Below, one piece after another: positions 56,527 to 64,000 of a stretch of DNA of 64,000 nt. The first letter of the stretch is position 1, and every line of letters begins with the position of its first letter. Location: positions 62,001 through 126,000 of the forward strand of contig NZ_JAVRHY010000004.1 of NCBI RefSeq assembly GCF_031846305.1, given 5' to 3'. The notes under the pieces were generated by a model. That model was not told the DNA's origin. It made no database searches and worked only from the letters and a program-made list of their open reading frames with translations. This stretch comes from Spectribacter acetivorans. Its GTDB lineage: Bacteria > Pseudomonadota > Gammaproteobacteria > Nevskiales > Salinisphaeraceae. The translations under genes and the position numbers were made by a program.

Positions 56527-57581
56527 GCCTCCGAGGGCGTGATGAAGGCCCCGCCGCGGGCCTGGGCCAGTTGCCAGAAGGCGCTGGATGCCAGCGGATC
56601 CCCCTCCATGGGCAGCAGCAGGATGTTCACCGGCACGCCGGACGGCAGGGCGTTGACGCCCTCGCGATAGAAATCCAGCCGCTGGCTGCCGGACACCGTG
56701 CCGCGGCGCGATTCGCGGCCCTGGGTCGGCAGGCCGTCGGTAATCAGATAGATGTTGTCCGGCCGCGGCGACAATCTTGCGGCGGCGTCCGCCACGTTGC
56801 GCAGGCTGGTGCCGCCGGCCGGTATCACCCCATCCAGCGCGCGCACCGCGGCGGTCAGCCGGGCCCCGCCGTCAGTGCCCAGCCACTGGCCGTCGGTGCC
56901 GGACAGCGCCGCCTTAGGCTGTTCGGCGAAGGTGTACAGCTGGAACCGGGACTGCGCCGGCACCTGGGTGGTCAGCCAGTCCACCGCGGCCCGGGCGCGC
57001 CGCCACTTGGGTGCGGACCGACGGGCGGCCTCGTCCATGTTGCGGCGTCGGATCACGTTGACGATATCGTCGTCGAGCATGCTCGCCGAGGCGTCCAGCA
57101 GAATCAGGACGTGCTTGCCGCCGACCTTCAGGCCGGTCAGGTACTGGCGGTCACCCTGGCCGGCCCGGGCCCGGGTGGCGTCGCCGGAATCGGCCTGCTC
57201 GCGCATCTGCTCGACCCGGGACTCCAGCGACTGCAGCTCCTGCTTGAGCGCGGCGATGCGCTCGTCCGGGCCGGTATCCGCCTCCGGTACCGGCTCGTCG
57301 GCGGCCGCGGCCAGCCGCTCGGCCCGCTCGCGCGCGGCCCGGTCCTGCTCGCGGGTGGCGTCGAGCGTGTCCCGCAGCGACGCCACCCGCTGCTGACGCT
57401 CGATCACCTCGGCTTCCAGCGCGCTGACCTCGTCGGCCACATCCCGGTTGGCGTCGACCGCGCGCACTTCGCTGGCGTGGTTGATGATCATGAACAGCAG
57501 GATCACGGCCCCCAGGCCGCAGGACATCGCGTCGATGAACGACAGGCTGAAGGTGGTGGGACGGCGGCTATGCCTGGCCAT
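56517..57581 (-). CDS. Membrane-anchored vWA protein with ExbD-like helix (operon gene 7)
   Basis: 354 residues, a paralogue of the next gene in layout. The N-terminal helix has LSFIDAMSCGLGAVILLFMI (Asp17), then a long coiled coil (about 45-135) and a vWA domain whose MIDAS reads LLDASASML (Asp163 onward, Ser variants kept). ITDGLPTQGRES is a typical later vWA strand. FIDAM is close to the FIDVM of ExbD. The start overlaps the preceding gene by 14 bases. The pair may form a heterodimer. Confidence 0.85.
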   Translation of the reverse strand: MARHSRRPTTFSLSFIDAMSCGLGAVILLFMIINHASEVRAVDANRDVADEVSALEAEVIERQQRVASLRDTLDATREQDRAARERAERLAAAADEPVPEADTGPDERIAALKQELQSLESRVEQMREQADSGDATRARAGQGDRQYLTGLKVGGKHVLILLDASASMLDDDIVNVIRRRNMDEAARRSAPKWRRARAAVDWLTTQVPAQSRFQLYTFAEQPKAALSGTDGQWLGTDGGARLTAAVRALDGVIPAGGTSLRNVADAAARLSPRPDNIYLITDGLPTQGRESRRGTVSGSQRLDFYREGVNALPSGVPVNILLLPMEGDPLASSAFWQLAQARGGAFITPSEAWP

Positions 57582-58836
57582 GACCGGGCGCCACCGCGAT
57601 CAGCCACATCTGCCTGTCACCTACCACCAGGTGGTCCCCGGCGATCAGACGGGTATCTGCCGCCGCCGGCCGGCCGTTGAGGCGCAGCCCGTCGAGATCG
57701 CCCCGCAGACACCAACCGTCGTCGCCGGGCTCGAGCCGGGCCGACCCGCCGCCCAGCGCATGACCGTCCGGCGGCAGCGGCGTGGCCACGCCATCGCTCA
57801 GAAGATGGGTCGGGGCTGGCCGGTCGGTCGATCCGGCTGCTGTCTTGGCGTCGCGTTGACCGCGGGGCAACCGGGTCACGAAGGGCGGGGCCTGCGGATC
57901 ATCCGCGCGGATCGCATCCCCGGCGGCATGGACACCCGATGCCAGTGCCTCGGGCGGACAGACTACGGGCGCATCCGGCAACTGTTCGCGCAAGCCGGGC
58001 AGCGCCGCCAGACGGGCGTCCAGCACCACGCCGGCGCGATCGGTGAACTCGGCGGCGACCGCCCGGTACACCTCTTCGGCGCCGGCCGCGAGGAAGGCCG
58101 CATCCAGCGGCACGTGATATTCCCGGTCACCGACGCGCATGGCCGCACGTACGGCCGGTGCATCCGCCAGGGCCGTCAGCCACTCGTCCAGCGCGTCGTG
58201 AAGACGCTGCTCGGTGTCGGCATCGTGCAGCGGATCGAAGCGGGTATCGCGCACAAAGCGTTCGGCGATAAGGCCGGCCCAGCGATTTTCCAGATCTACC
58301 AGTCCGCGCCGCAACAGGGTCCGGCAGCCGGTTAAAGTCACCGAGTCCGGCCCGACCTCGATATCGGCGGCGATCAGGTCGTGCAGACGCAGGCCGAGCA
58401 GCCGCCAGTGGCCGGTCTCCAGATCGAGACCCACGGCGGCGGCCACCGGCGCGCAGACCAGCCCGGCTACTTCCAGCCCGCAGGCTTGCACCACGCCGAG
58501 GGCCAGGGCCAGCCGCGACTTGTCGTACTCCGCGGGCACCGCCAGCGTGACGGACCCGACCGGCTCGCCCGCCGCATCAAGCACCGCACGCAGATGGTAA
58601 TAAGCCAGATCGGCATGGCTACGGGCCGGGCCGGCCGACTCGGCCAGCGGCTGCTGATCCAGATGTTCCCAGAAGCGATCGAAGGTACGGCGGGGGTTGC
58701 GCCGCGCCCTGGCCCGAGCGTCGGCACCGAAATGCAGGCCGTCCCGGTGGGCCACCGCCACGCCGGGGCTGGCCACCATCGGGCCGTTTGGACCGGACAG
58801 GGTGACGGCGAGATCGTTGATCTCGAGCAGGTACAC
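57568..58836 (-). CDS. Possible Hsp70/actin-like protein with C-terminal FHA-like domain (operon gene 6)
   Basis: 422 residues, GTG start at 58836, 2 bases after the TolQ-like gene stop. Residues about 1-300 contain VTLAVPAEYDKSRLALALGVVQACGLEVAGLVCAPVAAAVGLD, reminiscent of the Hsp70 stretch in which a helix and EPTAAA follow the nucleotide site. The phosphate loops are not clearly conserved. The last 90 residues (LEPGDDGWCLRGDLDGLRLNGRPAAADTRLIAGDHLVVGD) look like an FHA beta-sandwich with the NG motif. Cytoplasmic. Possible role: phospho-dependent control of the membrane machine. The Hsp70 call is tentative. Confidence 0.6.
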   Translation of the reverse strand: MYLLEINDLAVTLSGPNGPMVASPGVAVAHRDGLHFGADARARARRNPRRTFDRFWEHLDQQPLAESAGPARSHADLAYYHLRAVLDAAGEPVGSVTLAVPAEYDKSRLALALGVVQACGLEVAGLVCAPVAAAVGLDLETGHWRLLGLRLHDLIAADIEVGPDSVTLTGCRTLLRRGLVDLENRWAGLIAERFVRDTRFDPLHDADTEQRLHDALDEWLTALADAPAVRAAMRVGDREYHVPLDAAFLAAGAEEVYRAVAAEFTDRAGVVLDARLAALPGLREQLPDAPVVCPPEALASGVHAAGDAIRADDPQAPPFVTRLPRGQRDAKTAAGSTDRPAPTHLLSDGVATPLPPDGHALGGGSARLEPGDDGWCLRGDLDGLRLNGRPAAADTRLIAGDHLVVGDRQMWLIAVAPGHGQA

Positions 58837-58838
58837 GG

Positions 58839-59636
58839 TCAGCCCGCCTGCAGGTTCTGGATTAGTCCCCGATCGCAGGCGGTCTGGGTATCCAGCACCA
58901 GCCGCTCCTGCACCAGCTGCAGCTGATGCAGGAAGAACATCAGGATGATCGACAGCACCAGCGCCACGAAGGTGGAATTGAAGGCCAGGCCCAGGGCCGC
59001 GGTGACGCCGCTGATGTCCCCCTCCACCGCCTTGTGGGCCAGACCCAGGGCCTCGCCGATGCCGCGGACGGTGCCGATGAAGCCGATGGAGGGAATCGCC
59101 CAGGCGATGTAGCGCACCATGGACAGTTCCGAATCCAGCCGGTCGGTTTCGGCCTCGCAGACCTGGCCGATGGCATCGGATACGTCCTGCACGTTGCGGG
59201 TGGCGCGGAAGCGATGCAGCGCGGTCAACAGCGCCCGCGGGTAGAGAAATTCCCGCTCCATCACCGGCAGCGCCTCGATCGCCCGGGTGTGTTCGCGGGC
59301 GTCCTCCGGCAGGATGCTCTCGCCCGGCCCCACCGCGATCAGGCCGCGCTGCAGCAGCCGCCGCTCGCGTTGCACGGCGGCCGCCTTGTAGCCCAGCAGG
59401 GCCAGCGCCCAGAGCATCAGGATGAAGCAGACCTCCTGTTCGTAATCCCGCACGATCACCCACAGCGATCGTTCGGGCGCGGCATCCGGATTGTCCGCCA
59501 GCACCGCGGCCCGCTCGGCCTCCGCGGCCTGGGCCTGAGGCCGCACCATGCCGACATAGATGCCGTGCACGATGATCACCGCCAGCAACAGCGCGAACAG
59601 CTGGTAGACGAATTCGATCGACAGGCGGCCGCGCAT
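58839..59636 (-). CDS. MotA/TolQ/ExbB-family proton channel protein (operon gene 5)
   Basis: 265 residues. Helices lie at about 8-28, 68-85, 175-195 and 212-235. The family core is WAIPSIGFIGTVRGIGEALGLAHKAVEGDISGVTAALGLAFNSTFVALVLSIILMF, equivalent to the two conserved helices of TolQ/ExbB with the T/S residues lining the proton path. It would energise a partner that carries a membrane Asp; the two vWA proteins downstream supply such a helix. Its ATG overlaps the previous stop (TGATG). Confidence 0.9.
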   Translation of the reverse strand: MRGRLSIEFVYQLFALLLAVIIVHGIYVGMVRPQAQAAEAERAAVLADNPDAAPERSLWVIVRDYEQEVCFILMLWALALLGYKAAAVQRERRLLQRGLIAVGPGESILPEDAREHTRAIEALPVMEREFLYPRALLTALHRFRATRNVQDVSDAIGQVCEAETDRLDSELSMVRYIAWAIPSIGFIGTVRGIGEALGLAHKAVEGDISGVTAALGLAFNSTFVALVLSIILMFFLHQLQLVQERLVLDTQTACDRGLIQNLQAG

Positions 59637-59872
59637 CAGATATCCGCCGGGAAGGCGACTGCCTCATCCGCCCCGATACGTTCCGACGGCTTGAAGTCCT
59701 TCGGGGACGCCGACCGACGGCGTTCCGTGGACTCGCCGTTGTCGGCCGCGGCCGCCGGCTCGATGTCAGCCGCGTCGCGGCCCGGCGGCTCGGACGCGTC
59801 ATCCGGCTGCGCACCCGCCAGGGGCGCGAGCAGCACGAGTGTGAGCGCGGTGATGAGTGTCTTTCGCATCAT
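59636..59872 (-). CDS. Small secreted protein (operon gene 4)
   Basis: 78 residues: signal peptide (MMRKTLITALTLVLLAPLAGA-QPD) followed by a short acidic, disordered segment (DDASEPPGRDAADIEPAAAADNG) and SPKDFKPSERIGADEAVAFPADI. No family recognised. It lies 6 bases after the PEGA/FGE gene and shares one base with the TolQ-like gene, so it is firmly part of the operon. Confidence 0.7.
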   Translation of the reverse strand: MMRKTLITALTLVLLAPLAGAQPDDASEPPGRDAADIEPAAAADNGESTERRRSASPKDFKPSERIGADEAVAFPADI

Positions 59873-59878
59873 TCCAGC

Positions 59879-61909
59879 TTACTCCGCGTAGCGGGCCACC
59901 CGGAAGCCCAGGTCATCCCGCGGGCTGCTGCCCGCCTCACGGTACGACAGACGCAGCGGCGTGATGCGCCCGTGCCGCCAGCTCGAGCCCCGCACCACCC
60001 GCGCACTGCCGCTGCTCGGCCCGAACGGGTCGGCCTCCACGCCCCCGCTGCCCGGATTGGCGCTGTAACGGTCGTGCGTCCATTCGGCGACGTTGCCGCC
60101 CAGATCAAACAGACCCAGGGCATTCGCGGCAAACCGACCCACCGGCGCCGCCGCGGCATGACCGTCGTCATAGTCCTGCAGCCGCTCGTCCAGCAGATCG
60201 GCCGCGGACGCATCCGCGTAATTGCCGGCCCGCCCGGTAGGCGGCATGGCATCACCCCAGGGGTATTTCAGCGAACGCCCGCCGGCAAAACGCGCCGCCC
60301 AGGCCCATTCGGCTTCCGTGGGCAGGCGATAGCCGGTGGTCACCGGCGTGACCCGTTCGCCGCCCGAATAGGCCCTGGGCAGGCCAGCCTGGTCGCTCAG
60401 CCAGTTGCAGTAGGCCACCGCGTCGTCCCACGACACGCGCGCCACCGGCTGGTCGTCGTTGTCCAGCGTCTTGCGCGCGACGATGCCGGAGGAATGCCCG
60501 GACCGAAAACGACGAAAGCGTTCGTTGGTGACCTCGTGCACGCCGATGTAGAAGGGCCGGGTCAGTTTGACCTCGCGGCGGACTTCGTTGCTGCGGGCCC
60601 CCTGCTCGCGCCGCGGCGCCCCCATGGTGAAGCGACCGGTGGGCATCAGCCGCATGGTGCCGCCGGCGGGGGTACGTTCGGCGTCCGGGAACTTCGCCAG
60701 CGCGGCGGCATCCTCGGTCAGCAGTCTCGCCTCGATGCGCTGGGTCTCGCCGGGTTTGGGTGTGACCTCGGCCTCGAACGGGGCGTAACCGGGTTTGCTC
60801 ACGCGGATATCGTGGGCCACGGCGGTCAGCGACAGCGTCTGGCTGCCGGTGCCGCGGCGTTCATCGTCCACGTACACCTCGGCATCCGTCGGCGTCACCG
60901 AGATCCGCACGTCGCCGACAATCGGCGTCAACTCGACTTCAAGGCTGTCCCGTTCGTCCGCGGCTAGTCGTACCTCGCGGGTAACCGATCGATGCCCGGC
61001 CCGGGCGACGCGCACCGTGCTGTCCGTATCCGGCGACAGTGCCACCTCGACCGGGGTGCGGCCGCGGTAGTCGCCGTCCACGGTCACGCTGGCCCCGGCA
61101 GGTTGGCTGGACACGGCCAACCGTCCCGGGGCGGGCTGTAGTTCGATCGGCCCCAGCGACTGGGGTTCATCCGCCACCACTTCGATGCGCCGGGTCCAGG
61201 TCCGATAGCCGGATTGCGCCAGCTGCAGCTCGTGCTCGCCGGCGCCCAGTTCCACCATCTGCGGCGTCGGACCGCGGTCTTCGCCATCGACCATCAGCGT
61301 GGCGCCGGCCGGTTCGGAGGTGATTTCCACCGGCGCCCAGGCCGGGGTAAGACTGACGCTCAGCGTCTGCAGTTTTTCCATGCCCTCGATAGAAACCGTC
61401 TGTTCGGCGGTTTGGTGCCGCGGCGCGCGCACAGTCAGCCGGTGTTCGCCGGGTTCCAGTTCGATCGGTTCCAGCGGTGTCTGCCCAACGGTCTCGCCGT
61501 CGATCAACACCGTGGTTTCCGCGGGTTCGGTTTCCAGTTGCAACCGGCCGGGCTTCTTGCGCATCTCGAAGCCGAACACATCGTCACCGTCTAGCGTCAC
61601 GGTGAAGGTTTCCGTGAGTTGCCGGTAGCCGGCCTTGTCTGCCACCACACGATACTCACCGGGCCGCAGCAGATACCGCTCGCCCACCGGCAGCGACCAG
61701 CCGCCCTCGATCGCCAGCCGATCCGGGGCGGGCGACACATTGACGGTCACCGCCACGGCGGTGAACACGAACCAGGCCCCCAGCGCCAGCACCGCCAGGC
61801 CGGCAATGGTGGCCAGCAGCCAGACCCGGGGGCGGCGTGACCGTGGCGGCCGGCCCCCACCGTCGGGCGGCTGGTAGGCGGCGGCCTGAACGCGGGTCGG
61901 CTCGGTCAC
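59879..61909 (-). CDS. PEGA-repeat protein with FGE-sulfatase-like domain (operon gene 3)
   Basis: 676 residues. A single membrane helix (about 28-52) is followed by several beta-sandwich PEGA repeats to about residue 400 (PAETTVLIDGETVGQTPLEPIELEPGEHRLTV, PAGATLMVDGEDRGPTP, PAGASVTVDGDYRGRTPVEV, PTDAEVYVDDERRG). The C-terminal 260 residues are a formylglycine-generating-enzyme-type (SUMF1) domain (FYIGVHEVTNERFRRF, RVSWDDAVAYCNWLSDQ, YRLPTEAEWAWAARF, GNVAEWTHDR, VVRGSSWRH, LGFRVAR). The domain has only one cysteine, so the catalytic pair of true FGEs is missing; a binding role is more likely. Confidence 0.88.
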   Translation of the reverse strand: MTEPTRVQAAAYQPPDGGGRPPRSRRPRVWLLATIAGLAVLALGAWFVFTAVAVTVNVSPAPDRLAIEGGWSLPVGERYLLRPGEYRVVADKAGYRQLTETFTVTLDGDDVFGFEMRKKPGRLQLETEPAETTVLIDGETVGQTPLEPIELEPGEHRLTVRAPRHQTAEQTVSIEGMEKLQTLSVSLTPAWAPVEITSEPAGATLMVDGEDRGPTPQMVELGAGEHELQLAQSGYRTWTRRIEVVADEPQSLGPIELQPAPGRLAVSSQPAGASVTVDGDYRGRTPVEVALSPDTDSTVRVARAGHRSVTREVRLAADERDSLEVELTPIVGDVRISVTPTDAEVYVDDERRGTGSQTLSLTAVAHDIRVSKPGYAPFEAEVTPKPGETQRIEARLLTEDAAALAKFPDAERTPAGGTMRLMPTGRFTMGAPRREQGARSNEVRREVKLTRPFYIGVHEVTNERFRRFRSGHSSGIVARKTLDNDDQPVARVSWDDAVAYCNWLSDQAGLPRAYSGGERVTPVTTGYRLPTEAEWAWAARFAGGRSLKYPWGDAMPPTGRAGNYADASAADLLDERLQDYDDGHAAAAPVGRFAANALGLFDLGGNVAEWTHDRYSANPGSGGVEADPFGPSSGSARVVRGSSWRHGRITPLRLSYREAGSSPRDDLGFRVARYAE

Positions 61910-63444
61910 AGACGTTCCTCGCAGCGGATCTCGATCGGACCGATCGGCGCCTGTTCGGCAGTGACGGTAAATTCGCGCCGGACATCACGATAGCCCTCGC
62001 ACCGCCCGACGGCCGTGTAGCGACCGGGCGTGAGCGTCAGCTCATGTGTTTCAAAGCTGCCCAGCTCGCCCACATGATAGACCGCCACCCGGGTACGGTT
62101 GTCCGATTGCAGTCGCACGGTGACCGGCTGACTGGCCTGCTCGAGTGCCGTCTCCAGCCGCGCGATGCGTGCCTGTAGCCGCGGACCTGGCTCCGACACG
62201 GCCCGGGCGCTGGCCAGCAGCTCACTGACCGCGTTCCGCACGCCGGCATCGGCCAGCCGTTTCGGCTGCTCCAGGTGCGCGGTCAGGCGGGCGTTCAAAT
62301 CGGCCATTTCTCGCGCATGCGCCAGCCGTTCGCGCGGCTGGGCAAGGCTGGCATCGCGGTCCAGCATCGCCTCGTAGGCGGACACCGCGTCCTGCCATTG
62401 CTCGGCCTGCTCTGCTTCACGCGCCTGCTGGCGCAGCCGCTCGATGGCAGCGCGTTCCAGTCCGGCCTCGGCCTCGGCCAGCCCGTCGGCGGCCTCGGCC
62501 GCGCCCGGACGAATGCGCGCGGCCTCGGCAAATGCCGACCGGGCCGCCGAAAAATCACCCTGATCCAGGGCCGCCAGGCCCGCGGACATGCGGGCGCGAA
62601 ACCGCCGATCCGCCAGGGCGGTCTCGACCCGCTGCACGGCCTCGCCGGCCGGCTGGTACGCCTCGTCCAGGGATCGGGCCTCCCGATAGGCCTCCTTTGC
62701 TGCATCCAGCTCACCGGCCTGCTCGCTGGCCCGCCCCTGGCGCATGGCGGCCAGAACCTCGTCGCGGCGGGCGGCCCGATCCGCGCCCCGACGGGCATCG
62801 GCATTGTCCTCGTCAATGGCCAGTGCCAAATCGAATGCGGCCACCGCCTCGTCGACCCGGTTGTCGCTCAGGGCCTGGCCACCCCGTTCCAGCGCGGCCG
62901 CCAGTTCGGTGTCGATACGCGACTCGAGGTCGTCCGCAATCGACAGGCCGGCCCGGAAGGCGTCGATGGCGGCAGCGTACTCTCGCTGTTCGAATTGCGA
63001 TTGCCCCTGCTCGGCCAGGTCGGTCATGCGGCGCTGCTCGTCCGGTGCCCAGCGATCCACGCCCTGCCCGGCCAGCGACTCGCGCGCCGCAGCCAGCTCA
63101 TCGCCCAGCGATTGGGCCGACTGACGTCGGGCCAGCAACGCGTCCGCATCCTGCTTCTGGGTCGACGCCGTTCCGGTCTGCTCGGAAGAATCAGGTGTCG
63201 CATCAGGCTCGGCCACGGCAGATTCCGCGGGCGTCGCGGGCGTCCGCTCGTCATCCCCGATCAGGCCGGGGAGCCACCACCAGCCGCCGGCTACGATCAG
63301 CAGCACCAGAACCGCCAGTACCACCGCACCGACGGGCACACCACGGCCGCCGGCCGGCGGCGGTTCGGGCTCGTGCCCCGGCTGCCAGGTCGCCGGCGCA
63401 ATGCGCTCGAACTCGTCGGATGATGGCCCGCGGTTATCCGCCAT
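61906..63444 (-). CDS. TPR-like membrane-anchored protein (operon gene 2)
   Basis: 512 residues. A Pro-rich cytoplasmic start and one membrane helix (about 38-60), then a long helical solenoid of TPR-type hairpins (EQREYAAAIDAFRAGLSIADD, DNRVDEAVAAFDLALAIDEDNADARRG, QGDFSAARSAFAEAARIRPGAAEA, AEQWQDAVSAYEAMLDRD). The C-terminal 90 residues form a PEGA-like domain (VTVRLQSDNRTRVAVYHVGELGSFETHELTLTPGRYTAVGRCEGY). It overlaps the PEGA/FGE gene by 4 bases. Likely a periplasmic scaffold. Confidence 0.82.
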   Translation of the reverse strand: MADNRGPSSDEFERIAPATWQPGHEPEPPPAGGRGVPVGAVVLAVLVLLIVAGGWWWLPGLIGDDERTPATPAESAVAEPDATPDSSEQTGTASTQKQDADALLARRQSAQSLGDELAAARESLAGQGVDRWAPDEQRRMTDLAEQGQSQFEQREYAAAIDAFRAGLSIADDLESRIDTELAAALERGGQALSDNRVDEAVAAFDLALAIDEDNADARRGADRAARRDEVLAAMRQGRASEQAGELDAAKEAYREARSLDEAYQPAGEAVQRVETALADRRFRARMSAGLAALDQGDFSAARSAFAEAARIRPGAAEAADGLAEAEAGLERAAIERLRQQAREAEQAEQWQDAVSAYEAMLDRDASLAQPRERLAHAREMADLNARLTAHLEQPKRLADAGVRNAVSELLASARAVSEPGPRLQARIARLETALEQASQPVTVRLQSDNRTRVAVYHVGELGSFETHELTLTPGRYTAVGRCEGYRDVRREFTVTAEQAPIGPIEIRCEERL

Positions 63445-63473
63445 CGTCGATCCGGCTCATGACACGGGTAGGT

Positions 63474-64000
63474 TCAGCGATCATCGTCGCCACTGGCCGG
63501 GGTCTGTCCGCTGTCGCGGATCAGGCCGGTCTCAGCGGCGTAAATGTCGCGCATCAACTGCTGCCATTCCTCGAACTGGGCTTCCGCGGAACCGCTGAGG
63601 GTCACGGTCTGGTTGGCCAGCTGGACATTGCGGGGTTCGACATCGCTTTCCAGCGAGCGGCCCAGCTCCTCGAGCGCCTCGGCGTGGATCTTCGATTCGC
63701 GACCTTTTTCGAGACCGCTGGCAAACACGCCGATACCCCCGATAATCGCCACCTGCGAGGCGGCGCCTTCCACCCCGCTATTGGCGTTGGCCGCGCCCAC
63801 GATACCGGCAATCACCGCCGCCGCGCCCAGGAGCTTGCGCGTCAGCGACTGGCTTTCCAGTTCCCGGAGGTTCTCGGTTTCCCGGTAGCTGGCCGCGCGC
63901 CAGTCGGCATAGGCCAGATCGATCTGGTCGTGGAAGACGCGGTAGTGCTGATCCAGAGCATCGATCAGGGCATAGTCGCGGTCACGGATGCGCTCGACCC
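63474..64000 (-). CDS. Helical protein, start beyond the window (operon gene 1)
   Basis: The frame is open from the window edge to the stop at 63474, 175 visible residues, with the N-terminus missing. It has an amphipathic helical region (DYALIDALDQHYRVFHDQIDLAYADWR), then an Ala/Gly-rich hydrophobic stretch (LLGAAAVIAGIVGAANANSG...VAIIGGIGVFASGLEKG) that may be a membrane or glycine-zipper segment. An acidic end follows (SGQTPASGDDDR). No family recognised. It precedes the TPR gene by 29 bases. Confidence 0.7.
   Translation of the reverse strand, partial: VERIRDRDYALIDALDQHYRVFHDQIDLAYADWRAASYRETENLRELESQSLTRKLLGAAAVIAGIVGAANANSGVEGAASQVAIIGGIGVFASGLEKGRESKIHAEALEELGRSLESDVEPRNVQLANQTVTLSGSAEAQFEEWQQLMRDIYAAETGLIRDSGQTPASGDDDR

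Overview
The window is about two-thirds G+C and densely coded. It looks like chromosome from a free-living gammaproteobacterium. Grounds for this are an E. coli-like NADH dehydrogenase I with NuoC and NuoD fused and a four-cluster NuoG, the glrK-qseG-glrR (qseEGF) locus, pmbA, tesB, mpl and a lexA-imuA-imuB-dnaE2 mutagenesis cassette. RegB/RegA redox signalling, a PQQ alcohol dehydrogenase and a phasin suggest a respiratory, polyhydroxyalkanoate-storing organism. An Ectothiorhodospiraceae/Chromatiales-like lineage would fit, but this is inference; there is no rRNA to decide it.

Layout. 1-4.3 kb: the end of mpl, then three genes for secreted Gly/Leu/Pro-rich proteins, each followed by a terminator. 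4.36-10.2 kb: an SOS box and lexA-imuA-imuB-dnaE2. 10.2-12.8 kb: a MAPEG protein, a THUMP RNA methyltransferase, an HNH protein and a YiiM-like MOSC protein. 12.8-17.2 kb: an OmpR-type two-component system, a phased array of putative regulator half-sites and a PQQ dehydrogenase that the array probably controls. 17.2-25.5 kb: two small secreted proteins, an FAD oxidase/PLP enzyme/TesB operon, two hotdog thioesterases, a crotonase, a LON-domain protein and pmbA. 25.6-29.3 kb: glrK-qseG-glrR followed by a noncoding region that looks like a GlrR/sigma54-driven small RNA gene. 29.3-30.5 kb: a fourth member of the secreted family. 30.5-34.5 kb: regBA, a DUF6489-like protein, a phasin and a methyltransferase. 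34.7-50.4 kb: nuoABCDEFGHIJKLMN. 50.6-54.3 kb: a TonB-dependent receptor and a PepSY membrane protein. 54.2-64 kb (minus strand): a ten-gene operon of unknown function with a TolQ/MotA-like channel, two von Willebrand A proteins, a protein with possible Hsp70-like and FHA-like regions, a PEGA/formylglycine-enzyme-like protein, a TPR-like protein and two lipoproteins.

Three things stand out. First, downstream of glrR there is an exact TGTC-N10-GACA site, a second partial site, a GG-N10-GC sigma54 promoter and a structured transcript of about 190 nt ending in an intrinsic terminator. This is the arrangement of enterobacterial glmY, in what looks like a non-enteric genome. Second, the nuo operon is interrupted at five junctions by inverted arrays of a 7-bp unit (GTTTCAA / CTCGAAA). 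One pair of arrays encloses a four-helix-bundle (IVP/S23-type) gene, so the others may be gene-less derivatives of the same element. The spacers also keep small open frames that couple to the neighbouring nuo genes. Third, the last operon reads like a proton-driven envelope machine: both vWA proteins start with an ExbD-like Asp-bearing membrane helix next to a TolQ-like channel gene.

Coordinates and translations were read directly from the sequence. Family assignments rest on recognised motifs and gene order, not on database searches.
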